From: Chloroflexota bacterium
GTDB taxonomy: Bacteria > Chloroflexota > Limnocylindria > Limnocylindrales > CSP1-4
NCBI GenBank assembly: GCA_021801545.1
Contig: JAJYXX010000327.1
Coordinates: 1-6,624 of the forward strand
DNA: 6,624 bases
Direction of reading: 5' to 3'
The translations under genes and the position numbers were made by a program. Shown piece after piece: positions 1-5,534 of this stretch; position 1 is the stretch's first letter; the number at the start of each line of letters is the position of its first letter. Below the pieces are notes generated by a model. The model saw only the letters and a program-made list of their open reading frames with translations. It was not told where the DNA came from and did not search any database.

Positions 1-2
1 TC

Positions 3-587
3 GGTGCCGACTTCTACGTCTTCTCCGGTCACAAGATGCTCGGGCCGACCGGCTCGGGCGCTCTCTGGGCGCGCCGCGAGCTGCTCGAGGCGATGCCGCC
101 GTACATGGCCGGCGGCGAGATGATCCGCGAGGTCCACCTGCGCCGGAGCGAGTGGAACGACGTGCCCTGGAAGTTCGAGGCTGGCACACCGGACATCGCC
201 GCCGCGGTGGGGCTCGGGGTCGCCGCCGAGTACCTGATGGCGCTCGGCATGGACCGCGTCGCCGCCCACGAGCGCGAGCTCGTCGTCTACGCGCTCGAGA
301 CGCTTCGCCGGGAGGTGCCCGGGATCATCCTCTACGGGCCGCCGGCCGGGCAGCGCGGCGGCGTCATCCCGTTCAACCTCCCGGACGTCCATCCCCACGA
401 CGTCGCCCAGGTGCTCGACCGGTTCGGGATCGCGATCCGGGCCGGCCACCACTGCACGATGCCGCTCCACGAGCGGCTCGACCTCGCCGCGACCTGCCGG
501 GCGAGCTTCAGCGTCTACAGCACCCGCGAGGACATCGACGCGCTCGTCGCCGGCCTCCGCGAGGTGGTCCGGTTGTTCAGGGGCTGA
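3..587 (+). CDS. sufS: SufS-type cysteine desulfurase, C-terminal half (5' end outside window)
   Basis: PLP enzyme that takes sulfur from L-cysteine as an enzyme persulfide, giving alanine; in the SUF system it feeds Fe-S cluster assembly in the cytosol. The visible 194 residues open just before the PLP-lysine motif FSGHKMLGPTG (Lys codon 33-35). Other family motifs are FEAGTPD and RAGHHC, the latter carrying the active-site Cys (codon 453-455). The C-terminal stretch RASFSVYSTREDIDALV is also typical. Spacing from Lys to Cys is 140 residues, close to the known SufS proteins, and the HHC motif marks the SufS/CsdA group rather than IscS/NifS. About the first half of the family's roughly 400 residues lies upstream of the window. 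The stop is only 6 nt from the stop of the convergent lipoprotein gene. Its usual partner sufU lies 1.3 kb downstream, separated by a degraded stretch. Family assignment is firm; SufS rather than CsdA rests on the nearby sufU. Confidence 0.95.
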   Translation, partial: GADFYVFSGHKMLGPTGSGALWARRELLEAMPPYMAGGEMIREVHLRRSEWNDVPWKFEAGTPDIAAAVGLGVAAEYLMALGMDRVAAHERELVVYALETLRREVPGIILYGPPAGQRGGVIPFNLPDVHPHDVAQVLDRFGIAIRAGHHCTMPLHERLDLAATCRASFSVYSTREDIDALVAGLREVVRLFRG

Positions 588-593
588 GCGCGT

Positions 594-1124
594 TCAGGGG
601 ACGTACTGTTGCTCGATTCGCACGACCTGACCGTCGGCGACGAAGAACCAGTACCACCCGAAGTACTGACCCTTCGCATGCGCTTGGCGAAACTGCGTGA
701 TGAACTCGGCGGGCTCGACAGACTCAAGATCGGGCGTACCCGTGGTGTTCATCTGGACCACGAGGCTCTCGGACAGCGGCAGCTCAGCTTGCCGGTGCAG
801 GTCGCGAATGTAGATGGGGTTCGGCAGGCTGTTCCCTGGCTCCAGGACTCCATCGGCGATCGCGGCCTGGTTGGCCTCTTCGTCCAGGAAGAGCTGTTCG
901 AGTGCGATGACGATGCGACTGCCGTCCTGATTGACGTCGGCGATTTGGCCGAACAGGCGGTCTTCGGCTATCGGGGAGCTCGGAACCGGCGTCACTGTCG
1001 AAGCCACGGAGGCGGTCGGCGAGACAGCTTGGGGCTGAGATGCGCACGCTGCGAGGAGCGCCGCAAGGGCTACTCCGATGGCGAGCCGGACAGATAGTCG
1101 CGACTGGGTCGTACCGGTCATCAT
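594..1124 (-). CDS. Secreted lipoprotein of unknown function
   Basis: A 176-residue protein with a clear lipoprotein signal. A basic N-terminus and hydrophobic stretch (about residues 10-24) lead into the lipobox LAAC, lipidated Cys at residue 27. A Ser/Thr/Pro-rich linker follows (about 28-52), then a globular domain (about 55-176). The domain holds FGQI, an acidic stretch DEEANQAAIADG, NPIYIRD, and ends with FVADGQVVRIEQQY. From memory, secreted hypothetical proteins of Actinobacteria and Chloroflexota share this layout (acidic EEA..AA..DG, then IYIR, then a terminal G-x-V-x-R-I-E-x-Q-Y); no function is known to me. The ATG pair at 1124/1121 is chosen because the signal peptide starts there; an AGGA lies about 12 nt upstream. 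The frame stays open to 1415, but that extension is basic and repetitive and would bury the signal peptide. The gene converges on sufS. Expected on the outer face of the cytoplasmic membrane. Real gene likely; role unknown. Confidence 0.72.
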   Translation of the reverse strand: MMTGTTQSRLSVRLAIGVALAALLAACASQPQAVSPTASVASTVTPVPSSPIAEDRLFGQIADVNQDGSRIVIALEQLFLDEEANQAAIADGVLEPGNSLPNPIYIRDLHRQAELPLSESLVVQMNTTGTPDLESVEPAEFITQFRQAHAKGQYFGWYWFFVADGQVVRIEQQYVP

Positions 1125-1191
1125 CTTGCGAAGAAGTCCTGCCCCGACCCGATCCGGCGAGTAGGTCGGGCCAGGGCTCTGTGCTCGGATG

Positions 1192-1443
1192 TCAGCACAC
1201 GTTGTCGGGGTCGGCGGCAGTGTCGGCAACCCAGATGGTCCCGTCACGATCAGCAGCGATCGCGGCCGGCCCCCATGCCTGCTGCTCGAGGTGTCCGCCG
1301 GAGTAGGTGACGCCACCCGGCCCGACGGGGATCGAGAACAGGACGCTACCGTCGACCGGGGTCGGCGACGCCGCGCTCGTGCCCCAGGGCGGCACGAGAA
1401 GCGCGAGGAGGACAAGGAAGACGAGGGACTTGCGTGTAGCCAA
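1192..1443 (-). pseudogene. Truncated secreted NHL/beta-propeller-like protein, N-terminal fragment
   Basis: Reading from a possible TTG at 1443, the frame gives 83 residues. There is a basic start (ATRK), a hydrophobic signal segment SLVFLVLLALLVPPWG, a probable cleavage region (TSAASP), then mature sequence ending GPAAIAADRDGTIWVADT. That last stretch looks like the first strand set of an NHL or similar beta-propeller blade (P-x-x-I-A-x-D-x-D-G-x-I-x-V-x-D-T). The frame stops about ten residues later at TGA 1192-1194, where a real propeller would continue for several more blades. The lipoprotein gene begins 67 nt further on, same strand. I read this as the surviving start of a gene that lost the rest by deletion. 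The frame is open upstream to an ATG at 1638 and includes another hydrophobic run (LIWSALVLAVNLILPVLA), but that ATG lies antisense to the sufS relic, so I do not trust it. An intact small secreted protein remains possible. Confidence 0.45.
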
Positions 1444-1584
1444 GCCCCTGACGTACCGAGACGGCGTCGGAACCCCCGGGACGCCCGCCAAGCTCCAAGA
1501 CGGAGCCAGCACAGGCAATATCAGATTGACGGCCAGAACAAGAGCCGACCAGATCAGCTTGATCGGGCCATACGGCCTCTTCCT

Positions 1585-1720
1585 TTCCGTCGGCGTGCAG
1601 CAGCTCGGCTGCGACTTCCACGCGTTCAGCGGCCACAAGATCGTCGGACGCCACCAGGTCCGACGTCCTGTGGGCCAGGCCGCGAGCTACTCGCAATCCC
1701 CGCAGAGAGGGGACTGCGGT
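1585..1720 (+). pseudogene. Relic of a second sufS-like cysteine desulfurase gene
   Basis: Codons from 1595 read VQQLGCDFHAFSGHKIVG, the PLP-lysine signature of SufS-type cysteine desulfurases (Lys codon 1637-1639). It lines up with GADFYVFSGHKMLG at the window start. Homology continues out of frame. After one extra base, gtcctgtgggcc reads VLWA (intact gene: ALWA). After a second extra base, 1683 onward reads RELLAIP, matching RELLEAMP in the intact gene. So two +1 frameshifts lie within about 40 nt. No start codon, upstream half or active-site Cys region is present. A short stretch reading TPD at 1775-1783 lies at about the right distance for the family's GTPD motif, but that is weak. The sequence differs from the intact sufS at many sites (for example CDFHAF against ADFYVF), so it is an old or divergent copy. 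It sits about 190 nt before sufU, where a sufS gene normally ends. Confidence 0.8.
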
Positions 1721-1826
1721 CGGAGCAGCGTCGACGATAGGGTCTCGGTGCGGTACGCTCTGGCCACGAGCCGGACACCGGATCGTCTTTCGAGCCTCAG
1801 GCGGCAGCCCGGGAACATGATGACGT

Positions 1827-1856
1827 TTGACGGTGAGCGAGCGCGTACCCTACAGT
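1827..1856 (+). promoter_or_regulatory. Candidate sigma70-type promoter for sufU
   Basis: TTGACG at 1827-1832 and TACAGT at 1851-1856 are separated by 18 nt, a good fit to the -35/-10 consensus. Predicted transcription start is around 1862-1865, giving a leader of about 45 nt before the sufU ATG at 1909. The stretch is clearly less GC-rich than the genes. No strong Shine-Dalgarno sequence is visible before sufU. The promoter could also serve the operon starting at 2558 if transcription reads through. Confidence 0.5.
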
Positions 1857-1860
1857 TGAT

Positions 1861-1881
1861 TTCCGACTCTTTGAATCGGAA
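1861..1881. promoter_or_regulatory. Dyad over the predicted sufU transcription start (candidate operator)
   Basis: Arms TTCCGACTC and GAATCGGAA flank TTT; 8 of 9 positions are complementary. The dyad begins about 5 nt after the putative -10 box, so it would cover the transcription start, a usual position for a repressor site. As RNA it could form a short 5' hairpin instead. It has no U-run and is not a good terminator. I do not recognise it as the site of a specific regulator. Confidence 0.45.
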
Positions 1882-1908
1882 TTAGCCACAATCGATCTAA
1901 CACCCCGG

Positions 1909-2427
1909 ATGGACGATCTCTACCGCGACTACATCCTCGAACACTACCGACGGCCCCACAACTTCGGGGTCCTCGACGACCCCACGGCGTTGTACGAGGG
2001 CGCGAACCCCCTGTGCGGCGACCGGATCACGGTCATGCTCGGCATCCGCGACGGGGTCGTCGCCGAGGTCGCGTTCACCGGCCGCGGCTGCGCGATCAGC
2101 CAGGCGAGCGCGTCGCTCCTGACCGACGAGGTGCGCGGCAAGCCGGTCGAGGAGGTCGCCAGGCTCACCCCGGACGATCTGCTCGACCTGCTCGGCATCG
2201 AGATCAGCCCGGCTCGCCTGAAGTGCGCCCTCCTGTCGCTCGACACGCTCCAGCACGCGCTCGCCGAATCCGGCGCGGGCGCCTCGGGCCGGGCAAACGA
2301 TCCGGCCGATGCGGCTGACGCGGACGCCAGGCTGGCCGACGCGGCCGCCGCCCCGCACGCGAGCCCGGTTGGCACGGAAGCCGTCCGCACGGCCCCGGAA
2401 CCCGCCCGCCGCGAGGCCGCCCGATGA
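1909..2427 (+). CDS. sufU: SufU-type Fe-S assembly sulfur-transfer protein
   Basis: U-type protein of 172 residues that accepts persulfide sulfur from SufS for Fe-S cluster assembly. The fold runs from MDDLYRDYILEHYRRPHNFG, typical of the family, to about residue 120. Ligand residues are all present: Cys36 and Asp38 in NPLCGD, Cys61 in GRGCAISQASAS, and Cys106 in RLKCALL. Lys before the last Cys is the SufU form; IscU has His there. Two oddities stand out. The gap from Cys61 to Cys106 is 45 residues, near IscU, whereas Gram-positive SufU has an insertion of roughly 18-20 residues there. After residue 120 the protein runs on into a tail of about 50 Ala/Pro/Asp/Arg-rich residues not seen in the family. 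The ATG at 1909 is the natural start because family homology begins at once; no clear Shine-Dalgarno precedes it. It follows a probable promoter and dyad, and the sufS relic lies just upstream. Confidence 0.92.
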   Translation: MDDLYRDYILEHYRRPHNFGVLDDPTALYEGANPLCGDRITVMLGIRDGVVAEVAFTGRGCAISQASASLLTDEVRGKPVEEVARLTPDDLLDLLGIEISPARLKCALLSLDTLQHALAESGAGASGRANDPADAADADARLADAAAAPHASPVGTEAVRTAPEPARREAAR

Positions 2428-2509
2428 TTCGCGCCGGCATCGCCCTCCCGGTCCCGGGCCGCTGCAGGTGTCGCTAGCCGGCATTGCCGGCCGGCCTGCT
2501 CTTCCCGCC

Positions 2510-2527
2510 CTGCCGCACGTGCGGCAG
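2510..2527. promoter_or_regulatory. Perfect 18-bp palindrome before the cysteine operon (candidate operator)
   Basis: CTGCCGCACGTGCGGCAG is a perfect inverted repeat with no spacer, centred 39-40 nt upstream of the ATG at 2558. It lies in the 130-nt non-coding gap between sufU and the moeZ-like gene. A gapless dyad is more like a protein-binding site than an RNA terminator, and there is no T-run after it. I cannot place a convincing -10/-35 pair beside it, so whether it controls a promoter here is inference. A second short inverted repeat, GCCGGC-ATT-GCCGGC (2477-2491), lies 18 nt before it. Confidence 0.45.
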
Positions 2528-2557
2528 CCCGTCGATCATCGGAGTTCAGAGAATCAC

Positions 2558-3769
2558 ATGACGAAGTCGTACGCGGACCTCATGCGCGAGGTCCGAGCCC
2601 GGATCAGAGAGCTCTCGCCCGGCGAGGTCGAACGCCTCCGCGAAGCGTCGCCGGGCGTCGTGCTCATCGACTGCCGCGAAACCGACGAGTGGGAGCAGGG
2701 GTTCATCCCCGGCGCGATCCACCTGCCGCGCGGCTACATCGAGCTGAACGTCGAGGCGATGGTCCCCGATCGCAGCCAGCCGATCGTTGTCTACTGTGCC
2801 CAGGGGATCCGCTCGGCCTTTGCCGCCAGGACTCTCCAGGAGATGGGCTACGCGGACGTCGCCTCGATGTCGGGCGGCTTCGGGCAGTGGAAGTCGATGG
2901 GGCTGCCCTGGCTGATGCCGGCCTTCCTGTCGCACGAGCAGAAGCTGCGCTACTCGCGCCACCTGCTCGTCCCGGAGGTGGGCGCCGAGGGGCAGGCGAA
3001 GCTCCTCGCCTCGAAGGTCCTCATCATCGGCGCCGGCGGCCTCGGCTCGCCGGCGATGCTCTATCTCGCCGCGGCGGGCGTCGGGACGATCGGGATCGTC
3101 GACTTCGACGTCGTCGATCTCTCGAACCTCCAGCGCCAGGTGATCCACACGACCGACCGGGTGGGCGAGAAGAAGGTCGAGTCGGCGCGCCTGACGATCA
3201 ACGCCCTCAACCCCGACATCACCGTCATCGGCCACGAGGAGATGCTCACCGAGGCCAACGTCGAGCGGATCATCGCCGGCTATGACGTCATCGTCGACGG
3301 GACCGACACGTTCGAGACCCGCTACGTCCTCAACGACGCCGCGGTCGTGGCGAACATCCCCCTCGTCCACGCCAGCGTCTTCCGCTTCGAGGGCCAGCTG
3401 ACCGTCTTCCAGCCCTACCAAGGCCCGTGCTACCGCTGCCTCTACCCGACCCCGCCGCCGCCGGAACTCGCACCGGGCTGCTCGGTCGCCGGCGTCCTGG
3501 GCGTCGTGCCCGGGATCATGGGCATGCTCCAGGCGAACGAGACGCTGAAGATCCTGCTCGGGATCGGCGACACGCTCGCCGGACGGCTCCTCCTGTTCGA
3601 TGCCCTCGATGCGAGCTTCACCGAGCTGCGGCTGCGCCGCGACCCGAACTGCCCGATCTGCTCGGACGCCGCGGTCGAGGCGCGCCAGGCCGGCCGGCCG
3701 CTCCCGGCTGCGACGGTCGGCGAGGAGGCGCCGTTCATCCTCGGCGGCAGCTTCGGGGCTCAGGCGTGA
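2558..3769 (+). CDS. moeZ: Rhodanese-ThiF fusion: sulfur-carrier adenylyltransferase/sulfurtransferase (MoeZ-like)
   Basis: E1-like enzyme of 403 residues expected to adenylate the C-terminal glycine of a small sulfur carrier and deliver sulfur to it as a thiocarboxylate. The N-terminal rhodanese domain (about 20-120) has the persulfide loop YCAQGIRS with Cys80 (CxxGxR). The ThiF/MoeB domain (about 125-365) begins LSHEQKLRYSRHLLVPEVG. It has the ATP loop GAGGLGSP (158-165), DLSNLQRQ (187-194), DGTD (247-250), and PGCSVAGVLG with the catalytic-type Cys308. Two CxxC pairs (Cys291/294 and Cys365/368) are the usual structural zinc site. The domain order is the reverse of M. tuberculosis MoeZ and human MOCS3, which carry rhodanese at the C-terminus. 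The ATG at 2558 is preferred over the open frame back to 2309, which overlaps sufU and is low complexity; the Shine-Dalgarno is weak (GGAG about 13 nt upstream). The stop overlaps the next gene by 4 nt. MoeB-like or ThiF-like duty in molybdopterin or thiamine synthesis is possible in addition. Confidence 0.9.
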   Translation: MTKSYADLMREVRARIRELSPGEVERLREASPGVVLIDCRETDEWEQGFIPGAIHLPRGYIELNVEAMVPDRSQPIVVYCAQGIRSAFAARTLQEMGYADVASMSGGFGQWKSMGLPWLMPAFLSHEQKLRYSRHLLVPEVGAEGQAKLLASKVLIIGAGGLGSPAMLYLAAAGVGTIGIVDFDVVDLSNLQRQVIHTTDRVGEKKVESARLTINALNPDITVIGHEEMLTEANVERIIAGYDVIVDGTDTFETRYVLNDAAVVANIPLVHASVFRFEGQLTVFQPYQGPCYRCLYPTPPPPELAPGCSVAGVLGVVPGIMGMLQANETLKILLGIGDTLAGRLLLFDALDASFTELRLRRDPNCPICSDAAVEARQAGRPLPAATVGEEAPFILGGSFGAQA

Positions 3770-4038
3770 GCGTCGTGCGGATCCCGCCGGTCCTGCGGGC
3801 CTCGGCGGGTGGCAACAAGCAGGTCGACGTTCCGGGTGCGACCGTCGGCGAGGTGCTCGCCGCGCTGGCCGAACGCTTCCCGAGCCTGCGCCAGCAGCTC
3901 TTCACCGAGGAGGGCGAGCTGAACCGGTTCGTCAACGTCTACCTCAACGACCAGGACGTCCGCTACCTCCAGGAGCGGGCGACCCCGGTCGGCGAGCGCG
4001 ACACGCTGATCATCCTGCCGGCGATGGCGGGCGGCTGA
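3766..4038 (+). CDS. cysO: CysO-like ubiquitin-fold sulfur carrier protein (ThiS/MoaD family)
   Basis: A 90-residue beta-grasp protein that carries sulfur as a C-terminal thiocarboxylate. It starts MSVVRIPPVLRASAGG, continues with VDVPGATVGEVLAALAERFPSL (the first helix region of the ThiS/MoaD fold), then RFVNVYLNDQDVRYL, and ends ILPAMAGG. The terminal Gly-Gly is the site of adenylation and thiocarboxylation. From memory, M. tuberculosis CysO ends in nearly the same way (PAVAGG). The GTG start at 3766 overlaps the previous stop as GTGA, so translation is probably coupled. The gene sits directly between its likely activating enzyme and a cysteine synthase, followed by a JAMM peptidase. That context favours cysteine synthesis over MoaD or ThiS, although a carrier shared between pathways cannot be excluded. 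Confidence 0.93.
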   Translation: MSVVRIPPVLRASAGGNKQVDVPGATVGEVLAALAERFPSLRQQLFTEEGELNRFVNVYLNDQDVRYLQERATPVGERDTLIILPAMAGG

Positions 4039-4049
4039 CCGGACCGATC

Positions 4050-5063
4050 GTGACGACCGCGAAGCCGACGATCGCCGGGACGGGGCACGCCGGCCACGAC
4101 CACGACGAGCTGCCCCGCCACGGCGGTCGGTACGAGAGCATCCTCGACGCCGTCGGCCACACGCCGCTCGTCGGTGTCCCCCGGATGAGCCCGAACCCGG
4201 CCGTCCGGATCTACGCCAAGCTCGAGATGTACAACCCGACCGGCTCGGTCAAGGACCGGGCGGCGAAGTACCTCGTCGAAGATCTCGAGCGGCGTGGCCT
4301 GCTCGGGCCGGATTCGATCATCCTCGAGCCCACCTCGGGCAACACCGGGATCGCGCTGGCGATGATCGGCCGGCGGAAGGGCTACCGGGTGGCGCTCGTC
4401 ATGCCCGACAACGTCACCCAGGAGCGGCGCCAGATGGCGGCCCTCTACGGCGCCGAGATCATCGACTCGCCCGGTCGGTTGGGCAGCAACGGGGCGATCG
4501 CGCTGGCCAAGCACCTCGTCTCGAAGGACCCGCGTTTCGTCATGCCCTACCAGTACGGCAACCCGGCGAACCCGCTCGCCCACTACGAGACAACCGGCCC
4601 GGAGATCCTCGCCGACTGCCCCGAGGTCGACGTCTTCATCGCCGGGCTCGGCACCGGCGGCACGCTGATGGGCGTCGCGCGCTATCTGCGCGAGCACAAG
4701 CCGGGGGTCAAGGTCTACGCGGCCGAACCGTTGCCGGGCGAGAACGTCCAGGGGCTGCGCTCGCTCGACGAGGGGTTCGTGCCCGAGATCTTCGACCCCT
4801 CGCTCCTTGACGGGAAGTTCCTCGTCTCGAACCGTGACGCGATCGCGGCGCTGCGCGACCTCATGTTCCGCGAGGGGATCTTCGCCGGTCCCTCGTGTGG
4901 GGCGGTGCTCGTGGCGGCTGCCCGTGTCGCCCGCCAGATGGAGTCCGGCACGATCGTTGCCCTCCTGCCCGACGGCGGCTGGAAGTACCTGTCCGCGGGC
5001 ACGTTCTCGCGCGACCTCGACGAGATGGAGGAGGACCTCGAGGGCGGAGTCAACTGGTGGTGA
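4050..5063 (+). CDS. cysM: CysM-like PLP cysteine synthase using the CysO thiocarboxylate
   Basis: PLP enzyme of 337 residues expected to replace the side-chain leaving group of an activated serine with sulfur from the carrier protein, giving carrier-bound cysteine. Motifs: HTPLVGVPR (37-45), NPTGSVKDR with PLP Lys68, PTSGNTG (94-100), YQYGNPANPLAHYETTGPE (167-185), the phosphate loop GTGGT (201-205), and PSCG (281-284). Features shared, from memory, with M. tuberculosis CysM include QYGNPAN, LRSLDEGFVPEIFDP, GWKYLS and a short C-terminal tail ending in aromatics (NWW). The known enzyme prefers O-phosphoserine; the same preference here is inference. A leader of about 27 residues before the core is His-rich (His13, 16, 18, 24) and absent from M. 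tuberculosis CysM. GTG 4050 is the only credible start: it lies 11 nt after the cysO stop and no other start codon precedes the core. The stop overlaps the next gene. A plain O-acetylserine sulfhydrylase is the alternative. Confidence 0.92.
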   Translation: MTTAKPTIAGTGHAGHDHDELPRHGGRYESILDAVGHTPLVGVPRMSPNPAVRIYAKLEMYNPTGSVKDRAAKYLVEDLERRGLLGPDSIILEPTSGNTGIALAMIGRRKGYRVALVMPDNVTQERRQMAALYGAEIIDSPGRLGSNGAIALAKHLVSKDPRFVMPYQYGNPANPLAHYETTGPEILADCPEVDVFIAGLGTGGTLMGVARYLREHKPGVKVYAAEPLPGENVQGLRSLDEGFVPEIFDPSLLDGKFLVSNRDAIAALRDLMFREGIFAGPSCGAVLVAAARVARQMESGTIVALLPDGGWKYLSAGTFSRDLDEMEEDLEGGVNWW

Positions 5064-5524
5064 GCTCGGCGGTGCATCCCGGTCCGAGCTCCGTGCGGCT
5101 GCCGGTCGCGATCGTCCACGAGCTGATCGCCCATGCCCGCGCCGAGTACCCGAACGAGGCCTGTGGCCTGATCCTTGGCAGCGCGCCGGCCGCCGACGGC
5201 GGGCAGCCGCTCCGCTTCGTGCCGACCCGGAACGCGGCGGCCTCGCCCCACCGCTACGAGATCGATTCGGCCGACCTGCTGCGCCTGACCCTCGAAACCG
5301 ACGAGCGCGACGAGGTCTTCTGGGCGATCGTCCACTCGCACGTCCGGAGCCCGGCCCGGCCCTCCCCGACCGACATCGGCCTCGCCTTCTACCCGGATGC
5401 CCTCTACGTCCTCGTCTCCCTGGCCGAGGAGGAGGCCGACCCGACAACCGGCCGCCCGAGCGTTCGCGCCTGGCGGATCGTGGACGGCGAGTTCCACGAG
5501 GTCGCGATCGCCGTCGCCGGCTGA
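5060..5524 (+). CDS. mec: Mec-like JAMM/MPN+ metallopeptidase releasing cysteine from CysO
   Basis: A 154-residue zinc peptidase of the JAMM (Mov34/MPN+) family. The full catalytic set is visible: Glu33 in PNEACGLILG, and HSHVRSPARPSPTD with His92, His94, Ser102 and Asp105 (HxH-x7-S-x2-D). In M. tuberculosis the homologue Mec cleaves the CysO-cysteine adduct to free cysteine and restore CysO; the gene order here supports the same job. Length is close to the known single-domain bacterial forms. GTG at 5060 is preferred because it overlaps the cysM stop as GTGA, the same junction as moeZ/cysO, and a GGAG lies about 10 nt upstream. GTG at 5057 or 5072 would also work. It is the last gene of the operon. 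I see no hairpin with a T-run after it. Confidence 0.92.
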   Translation: MSSAVHPGPSSVRLPVAIVHELIAHARAEYPNEACGLILGSAPAADGGQPLRFVPTRNAAASPHRYEIDSADLLRLTLETDERDEVFWAIVHSHVRSPARPSPTDIGLAFYPDALYVLVSLAEEEADPTTGRPSVRAWRIVDGEFHEVAIAVAG

Positions 5525-5534
5525 GTTGCACACC

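Noticed and set aside
575..600. Direct repeat GTTCAGGGG (575-583 and 592-600) as a target-site duplication
   Set aside because: The copies are only 17 nt apart and do not flank an insert; the second is part of the lipoprotein gene's end.
1040..1306. Plus-strand open frames in the sufS-sufU gap
   Set aside because: They lie opposite the lipoprotein signal peptide and propeller fragment and show no motifs or ribosome-binding sites.
1125..1415. Upstream extension of the lipoprotein reading frame
   Set aside because: It is basic and low complexity, overlaps the propeller fragment in another frame, and would put the signal peptide in the middle of the protein.
1697..1719. Hairpins TCCCC/GGGGA and CCGCAG/CTGCGG as a terminator
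   Set aside because: Stems are 5-6 bp, mutually exclusive, inside the sufS relic and not followed by a T-run.
1307..1885. A 192-codon plus-strand frame as a real gene
   Set aside because: Only the 1595-1648 part has recognisable homology, and homology then shifts frame; the rest has no codon bias. I treat it as a host of the sufS relic.
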